From an uncultured Lachnospiraceae bacterium (GTDB lineage Bacteria; Bacillota; Clostridia; Lachnospirales; Lachnospiraceae), in assembly GCA_948688495.1 (NCBI GenBank), contig CAPQSW010000027.1:4547-18219 (forward strand): a stretch of 13,673 bases of DNA. The letters are read 5' to 3'. A program made the position numbers and the translations under genes. Positions 1 to 6,675 of this stretch are shown here, piece after piece; position 1 is the stretch's first letter; each line of letters opens with the position of its first letter. Below the pieces are notes generated by a model. That model was not told the origin of the DNA and searched no databases. It saw only the letters and a list, made by a program, of their open reading frames with translations.

Positions 1-24
1 GTCCGAATATGTTCTTTATTTTCT

Positions 25-246
25 TCAATTTTCTTCTTTTCTTCCATATTTCTGTCCTAAATTCTCAATGCTTCCATCTGGATTTACCACATCAATATTA
101 TTAAGCTGCCCGCGAAGATTCCGCCGCACAATCGCAATGTACTCTTTTCTCAGCAAATCCTGTTCCTTTTTCTCTGAGTCTGTTAATCCCTCTGCCTTTG
201 ATTTTCTTGCCAATTCATTAATCCTGTCAATTTTCTTCTGATCCAT
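25..246 (-). CDS. DUF896 (YnzC-like) small cytosolic protein
   Basis: A 73-residue protein of the DUF896 family, known from Bacillus YnzC and widespread in Firmicutes. The family is a small helical-hairpin protein of undefined role; YnzC has been linked to the SOS response in Bacillus, but that is not shown here. Family features visible are the N-terminal IDRINELARKSKAEGLT segment (residues 6-22), the acidic/basic EKKEQDLLRKEYI helix and the NVVNPDG-like turn (residues 52-57, written VVNPDG here). The C-terminus is charged and there is no signal peptide or membrane segment. The ATG is preceded by GAGAGGG four bases upstream, a short but acceptable spacing. It is divergent from the phosphofructokinase gene and has its own promoter. 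Length is normal for the family and the gene looks intact. Confidence 0.9.
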   Translation of the reverse strand: MDQKKIDRINELARKSKAEGLTDSEKKEQDLLRKEYIAIVRRNLRGQLNNIDVVNPDGSIENLGQKYGRKEEN

Positions 247-274
247 ATTGCCCTCTCTTAGTTTTTATTTCTCT

Positions 275-303
275 ATTCTACTCCTTTTGGCTTGAAATTC
301 CAA
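275..303 (-). promoter_or_regulatory. sigma-A promoter of the DUF896 gene
   Basis: On the minus strand TTGGAA (298-303) is the -35 box and TAGAAT (275-280) the -10 box, with a 17-bp spacer. The predicted start near 268 gives a leader of about 22 bases. Its -35 box directly abuts the -35 box of the opposing promoter at 292-297, so the two promoters overlap. Confidence 0.6.
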
Positions 304-320
304 GTGTTTTCGTCTATGAT
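292..320 (+). promoter_or_regulatory. sigma-A promoter of the phosphofructokinase gene
   Basis: TTGAAA (292-297) and TATGAT (315-320) are separated by exactly 17 bp, a near-consensus vegetative promoter. Transcription would start near 327, giving a leader of about 33 bases before the ATG at 360. An AT-rich stretch follows the -10 box. Confidence 0.7.
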
Positions 321-359
321 ATATTTATCTATATTTTTTCAAACGAAAGGAGAACAAAA

Positions 360-1577
360 ATGAAAAATCTTATTGTTGGACAATCTGGAGGACCTACCGC
401 CGTTATCAACGGCAGCCTGTATGGCGTTGTTACGGAGGGATTAAAGAGTACACAGCAGATTGGCAAAGTATATGGCATGGTTCACGGAATCGAAGGATTC
501 CTTGGCGGCCAATATATGGACATGGACACAGATATGACGAAGGACGAGCTCGCCGCATTAAAGACTACGCCGGGAGCATTCCTTGGCTCCTGCCGCTACA
601 AACTGCCAGAGGATCTGTCAGACCCTGTATATCCAGAGTTATTCAAAAAATTCGAGGAATTAAATATCGGATACTTTTTCTACTGTGGCGGCAACGATTC
701 CATGGACACAGTAAGCAAACTGTCCCGCTATGCAGCCTCCGTAAACAGCGACATCCGCGTGATGGGCGTGCCTAAGACAATTGACAACGACCTGGTACTT
801 ACCGACCACACACCAGGATTTGGCAGCGCAGCAAAATTTGTCGCTTCCTCTGTCCGTGAAATTAACCGGGATTCTGAAGCTTATGACAAGCCCAATGTTA
901 TGATTATTGAGATCATGGGGCGCCATGCCGGATGGCTGGCTGCATCTTCTGTTCTTGCAAGATGTGAAAAAGACCCCAATCCACTCTTAATTTACTTACC
1001 GGAAGTTCCTTTCTCAGAGGAGAAATTCATAAAACAGTTAAAAGCTGCCATTGATGAACATAAACATGTTACTGTCTGCGTTTCCGAAGGATTAAAGGAT
1101 GCAGAAGGCAACTTCATCAGTGAAGATTCCGTTGAGACTGCTGTCGACCAGTTCGGACATAAGATTTTAAATGGCTGTGGCTCTTATCTTCAGTCCCTTG
1201 TTAAAAAAGAGCTCGGTGTTAAGGTTCGATCCGTAGAATTTAATGTCAGCCAGCGTTGTTCTTCCAACTGCCTTTCTGCTACAGACCTTAACGAAGCTGT
1301 TACGGCTGGTTCCTTTGCGGTACAAAAGGCCCTCGAAGGCGAGACAGGATACATGATTGCCTTCAACCGCAAAGACGGGGCGTATGGCATGGAATGTTCT
1401 TTAGTAGATGTAAACGATGTCTGCAACAAGGAAAAAACCGTTCCGCTTGAGTGGATTACCAATGACGGCTCAAGCCTTGGCCAGGAGTTCATTGATTATG
1501 CAGCCCCACTGGTAAAGGGAGAATGCGAGCGTCCCATGAAAGATGGACTTCCGGTATTTGCTATTCGCAACCGATAA
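360..1577 (+). CDS. 6-phosphofructokinase, pyrophosphate-type active site
   Basis: Phosphofructokinase of the PFKA superfamily, 405 residues, cytosolic, phosphorylating fructose 6-phosphate to fructose 1,6-bisphosphate in glycolysis. Motifs in order are the phosphate-donor loop GQSGGPTAVIN (7-17), GGNDS (110-114), PKTIDND (138-144, with the expected catalytic base D142), MGRHAGW (186-192), SEG (242-244) and the sugar-phosphate QRC/NEA region (298-312). Two positions separate ATP from PPi enzymes: E. coli Gly104 corresponds to D113 here and Gly124 to K139. Both are the residues found in PPi-dependent enzymes, so the donor is probably pyrophosphate, which would make the step reversible. N112 stands where the usual Mg-binding Asp103 lies. 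The ATG has AAAGGAG at 346-352. The gene is monocistronic, with its own promoter and a hairpin after the stop. Family is certain; donor is inference from two residues. Confidence 0.93.
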   Translation: MKNLIVGQSGGPTAVINGSLYGVVTEGLKSTQQIGKVYGMVHGIEGFLGGQYMDMDTDMTKDELAALKTTPGAFLGSCRYKLPEDLSDPVYPELFKKFEELNIGYFFYCGGNDSMDTVSKLSRYAASVNSDIRVMGVPKTIDNDLVLTDHTPGFGSAAKFVASSVREINRDSEAYDKPNVMIIEIMGRHAGWLAASSVLARCEKDPNPLLIYLPEVPFSEEKFIKQLKAAIDEHKHVTVCVSEGLKDAEGNFISEDSVETAVDQFGHKILNGCGSYLQSLVKKELGVKVRSVEFNVSQRCSSNCLSATDLNEAVTAGSFAVQKALEGETGYMIAFNRKDGAYGMECSLVDVNDVCNKEKTVPLEWITNDGSSLGQEFIDYAAPLVKGECERPMKDGLPVFAIRNR

Positions 1578-1601
1578 GGGTTCCATAAGAAAGACACTGA
1601 T

Positions 1602-1636
1602 AAAGGCCGGCCAATCATTTTTGATTGCCGGTCTTT
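1602..1636. terminator. hairpin after the phosphofructokinase gene
   Basis: A stem of about 15 bp (1602-1617 with 1622-1636) with one G-T wobble, one bulged C and a four-base loop lies 24 bp past the phosphofructokinase stop. The 3' side ends in CTTT but has no long T run, so it is a moderate intrinsic terminator. It lies between two convergent genes and may serve both strands. Confidence 0.6.
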
Positions 1637-1643
1637 GTAATAA

Positions 1644-1667
1644 GCGGGAATAAGCTTTTATTCCTGC
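1644..1667. terminator. second hairpin, end of the nuclease-STAND gene
   Basis: A 10-bp stem (1644-1653 with 1658-1667, one G-T wobble) closes on the four-base loop GCTT, 11 bp past the stop codon of the minus-strand gene. Together with the hairpin at 1602-1636 it forms a double-hairpin barrier between convergent genes. A strong T tract is lacking on either strand. Confidence 0.5.
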
Positions 1668-1678
1668 AAGAACTTACA

Positions 1679-4600
1679 TTATAGATTTTTTCCAATAAAA
1701 AAACATTGCGAACGGAAATTTTGTTCCGCCTTCGTTTTACAGAAGCCACACTCTATGGCTGCCAATTCTACCTGCTGTATCATTCGTTGTCCAATAATTC
1801 CATATTTACGATTACTTTTGGAACGTTGAAAGTTCAGCATAATATTTACAGCCAGTTTGATATCTTGGCATGTTTTTTTCGTGTCTGCCATCGTATTAAG
1901 AAGCAGAGAAAAGATTTCATCGTTCTTCTGCTCATCTTCAAATACAGAGCTGTCTTTACAGGTCAGGTCATAAGCCATCTCAAGCGTTGTGATTATCCTT
2001 CGCGGATAGGCCATTAATCTTGCAAGTTCTTCCCGCTCCAGCCGGATTTTCTTTAACGCCTCATTTGCTTTTTGCTCCCCCAGCTGTTCCGATTTCTCAT
2101 ATAATGTGACAGCTTCATCATATTCTCCCAGACAATAATTTAACTTTGCATATGGCATATAGGCTGACAGCAGGCCCAAATCATTGCTTTTTAATGAGGC
2201 GATTGCTTTTTCAAAATGGAATTTTGCCTCGCTAATGGAAAAACACTCATTGTTTTTATTGGCATAAGCGCACAGCATCCCCAGCTGGCTATGAGTGCTT
2301 GCCTGATCATAATATCTCAAAGCTGTCTGAAATGCGTCATAGCTCTCGCGGTATTTTTTCATGGTCCGATACAGAAACCAGCCCATTGCCCCATAACAGG
2401 CCCCTTTATCCTCGTTGTTTTCCGCAAGATCGATCGCATGTTTTAACCGAAACTCACAGCTCGTCAGCAATCTGTGTTCTTCCGACTCATTATCTTTTAA
2501 TTCTTCCCATCGTTCCTTCAGCCACCGTGAATAAAGATTGCCCAAGGCTGCATTGGATTCCATATGTTCCGGGTATATCTCCAGGATCTCGTAATATGTT
2601 CTCTCTGCCTGCTCAAAATTTTCTTCCTGTATATAACATTGCGCCAAACGCATCCTTGATGAGATGTCTGTTCTCTGGCTTTTGGCAATTGCTTTATAGA
2701 GAAGGATTCCCAGTCTATAATACCGGCATCTGTCTAAACGGTTGCGTTTGACATAATTTTCAAGACTGGCATATGCCGCATCCACTACTTGATAATCCGC
2801 ATATGTGAGTATTGCAAAAAATTCTTCCGGCATCTCAAAGGCATACAGCAAATAATCAAAAACGGATTTTTGCCACTCAAGGACAAGGACTTTCCCTGTC
2901 ATTTTGCTTCTGTACAATTGCGCCAGCTTTTCTCCCCACGCTGCGGCAATTTCCTGCAAATCATTTTTCTTAATAGCCATTTGCAAATTGGTAATGATGT
3001 TGTTTTCTATCTGCAGAATATCCGGAATTGGAATATTTCTGCGATGGCAGTCATCCAGACAGCACATGTATATTTTGAGCCTCATCTGAGATTCCGCAGA
3101 CTCATAATCTTTCAAAACATGCGCCCACATGTCCGATACTGCCATTTCATTCCCACGCTCATCCTCTTGCCAGATTCCTGCAACATCAAAAGAATAGGTG
3201 CGGTTTTTCTCTTTCAAAATCTCATAGTAAGATGGATTCTGTGCAAATAACCGGTACAGTTTTTTTGTATCAATATTATAAGGGGTCTCTTTGCCGTGTT
3301 GTATATACTTCCTTTTAAATACCTGTTTTTCAAAGCGTATTACCATCTCCTTGTCTTTGCCCAAAATATTGACAACATGTTCTAATATGATTTGCGGACT
3401 AATATTTGTCATCTCAAAATATAAGTTGGATATCATATCATGTTTCAAAGCAATATAAGTATATTCTCCATTATTTTCGTAAATAGCCGGTTCGCTGCTC
3501 GCTGCATTTAGTGTGTTCCGCAGAATACTGTCTAAGCGCATCTCATCTATTTTGGACTTTTGCGCCAGCAATTTTATACTGGCCTTAATTTTAAAAATAT
3601 CCAGGGCTGCAACCACTCCAAAGAGTTCCTGCAGTTCCTTCGCCTCATCGTCAGTAATCTGGGGATGCGGCATACGGAATAACTCCTTCCATTCATCCCA
3701 GTCCAGTTTTACCTTACAGCGGGTTGCAAGCGCATTCTGCATGTCTACCCGCTTATTATATATGAAACATGTGCGCAGATACCATTCTATGATTGACATC
3801 CAGTTATTTCCTGATACAATGGATTTAATTTCTGACATATCCACATTCGGAATGTTACGAAACATATGGAGCACAACCTCCTGCTTCCATTCGCGTGATA
3901 TCTTAAGGCGAAGAATCTGGTTTCCATCGACCAGGGTAATTCTACTTTTTTCTTTATTGAAGACAGGGACAATTATCCGCGCCGAACCGAAATATAAATC
4001 CGGCAATATATCCTCCGCAATTGAATCAAAACGGTTTAACCTCTCGGTTATTACCACCTGTACATTCGTTCTGTATTGTATTTTATTTAAAAGCTCCTTC
4101 ACTCCCTCACTATTATCATATGGGTTATCCATAAAAAGAATATAATTCTGTTTCTGTCCCTGGTCAATCTGTTTTAACACTTCATCAATGATCTGTTGAT
4201 CATTGCTTTTTCCAAGCTGAAAGAGAAAAATTCTTTTTCCTGATTTGTAAAGCCGGACGGCTGTCTGTACAAGGACCGTAGATTTTCCAATCCCGCCATA
4301 TCCAAGAAGAAAGACCGCCTGGCTTCCTTTATCCACTTCATTTTTCACAGCGTCAACAAGCGTTCTGGCTTCGTCTTCCAGCATACATTCTATTGTCGCA
4401 TTGGAACATACTGCATAAAGAATATATTTTATATTGGTACTGATTCTACGATATGCCTGTACAATCGGAGAATCCGCACCTGTCTGATAAGTTGTAAATA
4501 CTTCACGATCAATCATAAACAATCCTGGAACAGGTTCCTTCTCCTTAAGGGAAACGTCGTCTCCCCATCCTGAACTGTGGACATCCTCAAACTCCGAACA

Positions 4601-5701
4601 TGGCACTTTCACCATATTTTTCTCATACCCGGCGGGTAAAAGATCTTCTATATCATCACCTTTTATTCTTGCTAAAAGTACGACCCATGGGAAATGCTTC
4701 AGTTCTTCCAGCATTCCACCCAAAAATTCAGGCCATATCCGTCTTCCCTCTCCTTCTTCAAGGGCATCTATCGCAATTAAAATCCTTTCTTGCATTGACT
4801 CCCCGATTGTATTCAATACACACAATATACTGTCATAGTTTAAATTACACTGAAGCAATTTTTTGATCTGTTCTCTTGGATTCGCAGTATCAATAAATTG
4901 TTTACCCAAAATAAGGAGCGCTGGCACCCCTTTTTCCATCAAATCTGTGCAGATATCCGACAGTAAGTAAGAACTGCTGTCATCCTTTCCATAAAGCAGT
5001 ATCCCCTGCTTCGCCCTCGTCTCTGCTTCCTCCTGCGTACAAGAATTTACAGATTTGGTATGCCACAGACATTCAAGCTTTCTCTTTAACTTTGTTGGGA
5101 TTGTCCGGTAAGAATTGTATGTACATCCAGAATCTGTCAGCGCTATTTTCAGCTTTTTCTTAAACCATTCAAATGTAAATTCCTTCTCATGAAACCAATA
5201 GTACCGCATCCCTTCATTTTCCGGCTTCATTATTTTAAGCAGTAAATCTGATTCTGTCCACAACTCAAGCTCTATGTTTTGTCCATAATTTCCTGCCTCC
5301 ACATTCCAAGCCTTAACCTTATGCTCCCATTTTTTTCGGGCGCTTTTCACCGAAGCATTGTTTTTCTTCGTTTTATAGCATGGGTCGGGCAGATTAAAGG
5401 GAATGGCTGTAACAAACCTGCGCATCTTGGGGTGGGTCTCTAATGCGGTTTTAAATGATTTATCTATCTGGGCAATCAAATGATCTATGTCAAAGACATA
5501 TTTCGCCTGCCATGCATGTTCTTCTCCGTTTTCCAGTACCCAGAAACATTCCACTCCCCCATCAGGCGTACCGTTTCTTACAAATCTTTTATAGTTGTCG
5601 TTTCCCTCATGCCTGGCCAATTGGCATACAAGTTCTTCAAAGGCGGCATTTTGCGAATGATTGTATGTTCTGATTTGTTTAAAATCTATATCTTTACCCA
5701 T
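1679..5701 (-). CDS. Nuclease-STAND NTPase-TPR protein, putative antiphage (Avs-like)
   Basis: A 1340-residue cytosolic protein, probably a single-gene defence effector that cuts DNA after sensing an invader. Residues 1-150 look like a PD-(D/E)xK endonuclease: E23 in FEELV, D47/E51 in TPDGGVE and the QAK core at 65-67. Residues 165-205 (YYWF, WFKKKL, IPTKL) match the linker found after such nucleases in NTPase fusions. Residues 232-370 are an NTPase-like module keeping IDALEEGEGR (311-320) but with GKDDSSSYL where the P-loop should be. Residues 440-600 are a second NTPase with Walker A GYGGIGKST (467-475), Walker B ILFMDN (521-526) and a sensor-like arginine in ITER (551-554). Helical and TPR repeats follow, clearest at 1015-1058, 1099-1146 and 1159-1219. 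AAAGGGG precedes the ATG. The gene stands alone with its own promoter. Domain calls are from motifs; the defence role is inference. Confidence 0.8.
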   Translation of the reverse strand: MGKDIDFKQIRTYNHSQNAAFEELVCQLARHEGNDNYKRFVRNGTPDGGVECFWVLENGEEHAWQAKYVFDIDHLIAQIDKSFKTALETHPKMRRFVTAIPFNLPDPCYKTKKNNASVKSARKKWEHKVKAWNVEAGNYGQNIELELWTESDLLLKIMKPENEGMRYYWFHEKEFTFEWFKKKLKIALTDSGCTYNSYRTIPTKLKRKLECLWHTKSVNSCTQEEAETRAKQGILLYGKDDSSSYLLSDICTDLMEKGVPALLILGKQFIDTANPREQIKKLLQCNLNYDSILCVLNTIGESMQERILIAIDALEEGEGRRIWPEFLGGMLEELKHFPWVVLLARIKGDDIEDLLPAGYEKNMVKVPCSEFEDVHSSGWGDDVSLKEKEPVPGLFMIDREVFTTYQTGADSPIVQAYRRISTNIKYILYAVCSNATIECMLEDEARTLVDAVKNEVDKGSQAVFLLGYGGIGKSTVLVQTAVRLYKSGKRIFLFQLGKSNDQQIIDEVLKQIDQGQKQNYILFMDNPYDNSEGVKELLNKIQYRTNVQVVITERLNRFDSIAEDILPDLYFGSARIIVPVFNKEKSRITLVDGNQILRLKISREWKQEVVLHMFRNIPNVDMSEIKSIVSGNNWMSIIEWYLRTCFIYNKRVDMQNALATRCKVKLDWDEWKELFRMPHPQITDDEAKELQELFGVVAALDIFKIKASIKLLAQKSKIDEMRLDSILRNTLNAASSEPAIYENNGEYTYIALKHDMISNLYFEMTNISPQIILEHVVNILGKDKEMVIRFEKQVFKRKYIQHGKETPYNIDTKKLYRLFAQNPSYYEILKEKNRTYSFDVAGIWQEDERGNEMAVSDMWAHVLKDYESAESQMRLKIYMCCLDDCHRRNIPIPDILQIENNIITNLQMAIKKNDLQEIAAAWGEKLAQLYRSKMTGKVLVLEWQKSVFDYLLYAFEMPEEFFAILTYADYQVVDAAYASLENYVKRNRLDRCRYYRLGILLYKAIAKSQRTDISSRMRLAQCYIQEENFEQAERTYYEILEIYPEHMESNAALGNLYSRWLKERWEELKDNESEEHRLLTSCEFRLKHAIDLAENNEDKGACYGAMGWFLYRTMKKYRESYDAFQTALRYYDQASTHSQLGMLCAYANKNNECFSISEAKFHFEKAIASLKSNDLGLLSAYMPYAKLNYCLGEYDEAVTLYEKSEQLGEQKANEALKKIRLEREELARLMAYPRRIITTLEMAYDLTCKDSSVFEDEQKNDEIFSLLLNTMADTKKTCQDIKLAVNIMLNFQRSKSNRKYGIIGQRMIQQVELAAIECGFCKTKAEQNFRSQCFFIGKNL

Positions 5702-5749
5702 AAGTTGTCCCCTTTTGTATCTTTTACGCGATCCTTTGTGTTACATTAT

Positions 5750-5778
5750 ATTATACGTAAGAAACTGCTGCCTGGCAA
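5750..5778 (-). promoter_or_regulatory. sigma-A promoter of the nuclease-STAND gene
   Basis: On the minus strand TTGCCA (5773-5778) and a perfect TATAAT (5750-5755) are separated by 17 bp. The predicted start near 5743 gives a leader of about 42 bases with AAAGGGG (5709-5715) before the ATG at 5701. The promoter begins 22 bp after the large hairpin at 5801-5842, so the gene is insulated from the upstream operon. Confidence 0.75.
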
Positions 5779-5800
5779 GTATCCATAGGGAAAAGATAGA

Positions 5801-5842
5801 GGGTGTCGTAAAATCTTCAAATTAGAGGATTTTGCGACACCC
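5801..5842. terminator. 18-bp-stem palindrome, probable terminator of the ECF operon
   Basis: Arms GGGTGTCGTAAAATC (5801-5815) and GATTTTGCGACACCC (5828-5842) pair with one G-T wobble, and three further pairs bring the stem to 18 bp closed by the loop AAATTA. On the minus strand the hairpin is 36 bp past the stop of the secreted-protein gene and is followed by TCTATCTTTT, a weak T-rich tail. It is long and well kept for a simple terminator and could also be a dispersed intergenic palindromic repeat. Confidence 0.65.
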
Positions 5843-5878
5843 CCACTGATTATTAAATCATAGCTTCCTGTTTTTGTA

Positions 5879-6643
5879 TCATTTGAGTTTAAACTTCACA
5901 TATGAACTTTTTACATGCGGATAATGTACATTAATATAGAGCCGGTAACTTCCTTTTGTCAATTCGGAAATATCATAGTAATCTTCCAAATGTATTTCCT
6001 TGCTGATGCTTGTTTGGGAAGGAATTGTGATCCACTCACACGGAGATACCACATCCGTACCCGGCATAATATCGCCACATGGAAAATTTATATTCACATT
6101 CATCGGAATCTTCGTCCATTTTCCGTCTTTATATTTTTCCAACTGTGTCCCATAACCGTATCCGGCAGGTGCACATTTACAATTCTTATATGCTGCAGCG
6201 CACATCTTGTAGCGGATGATAATGGACTTTTTCTTTTGTGTTATTTTCTCCAATACGGTTTTCGATTTTTTTCCGGAATATTTTTTTATAATATCCCCCT
6301 TTTTAACCGTTATTTTACAGCGATATGTCTTATTTTTCATCTTAGCTGTTATTGTGCAATGCCCGCTTTTATTTCCTGTTTCCAGGGATACCTCGTCTCT
6401 GTATTTCCCAAAAGTTTCTCCGATTTTGACGATACGTTTGTCAGAGCTTTTCCACGTGACTTTTGCGTCTGCCTTTTTCATATAAATGTAACAGGTTTCG
6501 TTTGTCCACATAGTAAGAGTGGTATCGGAAAGCTTTGGTTTTGCCTTTGCTTTCGCGAATGATGTTGTTTCTGCCATTGTGACGCATAAAGCCAATGCAA
6601 GCAATGCTGCGGTCATTCTTTTTACAAAATTTTTTGTTCTCAT
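5879..6643 (-). CDS. Secreted Ig-like (BIG2-type) protein, third gene of ECF operon
   Basis: A 254-residue exported protein. The signal peptide is clear: basic MRTKNFVKRM, a hydrophobic core (residues 11-22) and a likely cleavage after TSFA (residue 30). Residues 38-115 resemble a BIG2 Ig-like domain: VTWKSSDKRIVKI (62-74), then GHCTITAK and YRCKITVK (95-114). Residues 130-254 look like a second beta-sandwich, with the DGKW turn and the SYRLYINVHY strand reminiscent of Big_14-like domains; this match is weaker. The mature protein has eight cysteines (51, 96, 109, 148, 155, 157, 189, 202), unusual for such domains. I start it at the ATG at 6643 because AGGAGG lies seven bases upstream and the signal peptide begins there; a longer form from 6679 would overlap the previous stop as ATGA. 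It has no sorting motif. Role unknown; probably surface or secreted. Confidence 0.82.
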   Translation of the reverse strand: MRTKNFVKRMTAALLALALCVTMAETTSFAKAKAKPKLSDTTLTMWTNETCYIYMKKADAKVTWKSSDKRIVKIGETFGKYRDEVSLETGNKSGHCTITAKMKNKTYRCKITVKKGDIIKKYSGKKSKTVLEKITQKKKSIIIRYKMCAAAYKNCKCAPAGYGYGTQLEKYKDGKWTKIPMNVNINFPCGDIMPGTDVVSPCEWITIPSQTSISKEIHLEDYYDISELTKGSYRLYINVHYPHVKSSYVKFKLK

Positions 6644-6650
6644 AAAAAAT

Positions 6651-6656
6651 CCTCCT
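6651..6656 (-). promoter_or_regulatory. AGGAGG ribosome site fixing the secreted-protein start
   Basis: A perfect AGGAGG lies seven bases upstream of the ATG at 6643. It sits inside the in-frame extension that would begin at 6679, which argues for the shorter start. Confidence 0.75.
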
Positions 6657-6675
6657 GTCTTTTTCATCCTTCTTA

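Noticed and set aside
3513..4145. A 210-codon plus-strand open frame inside the nuclease-STAND gene
   Set aside because: No family motif, no good ribosome site, and fully antisense to the NTPase and helical region.
1679..5701. A CBASS system with a Cap4-like effector
   Set aside because: No cyclase or SAVED domain is encoded nearby, and the nuclease is fused to NTPase and TPR modules instead.
5801..5842. Terminal inverted repeats of an insertion sequence or MITE
   Set aside because: The arms are only six bases apart, no transposase is nearby and the flanks show no target duplication, so it is treated as a hairpin.
5915..6562. A 215-codon plus-strand open frame opposite the secreted Ig-like gene
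   Set aside because: The product is hydrophobic and Cys/Phe-rich as expected from reading a signal-peptide gene backwards; the minus-strand gene has a ribosome site and signal peptide.
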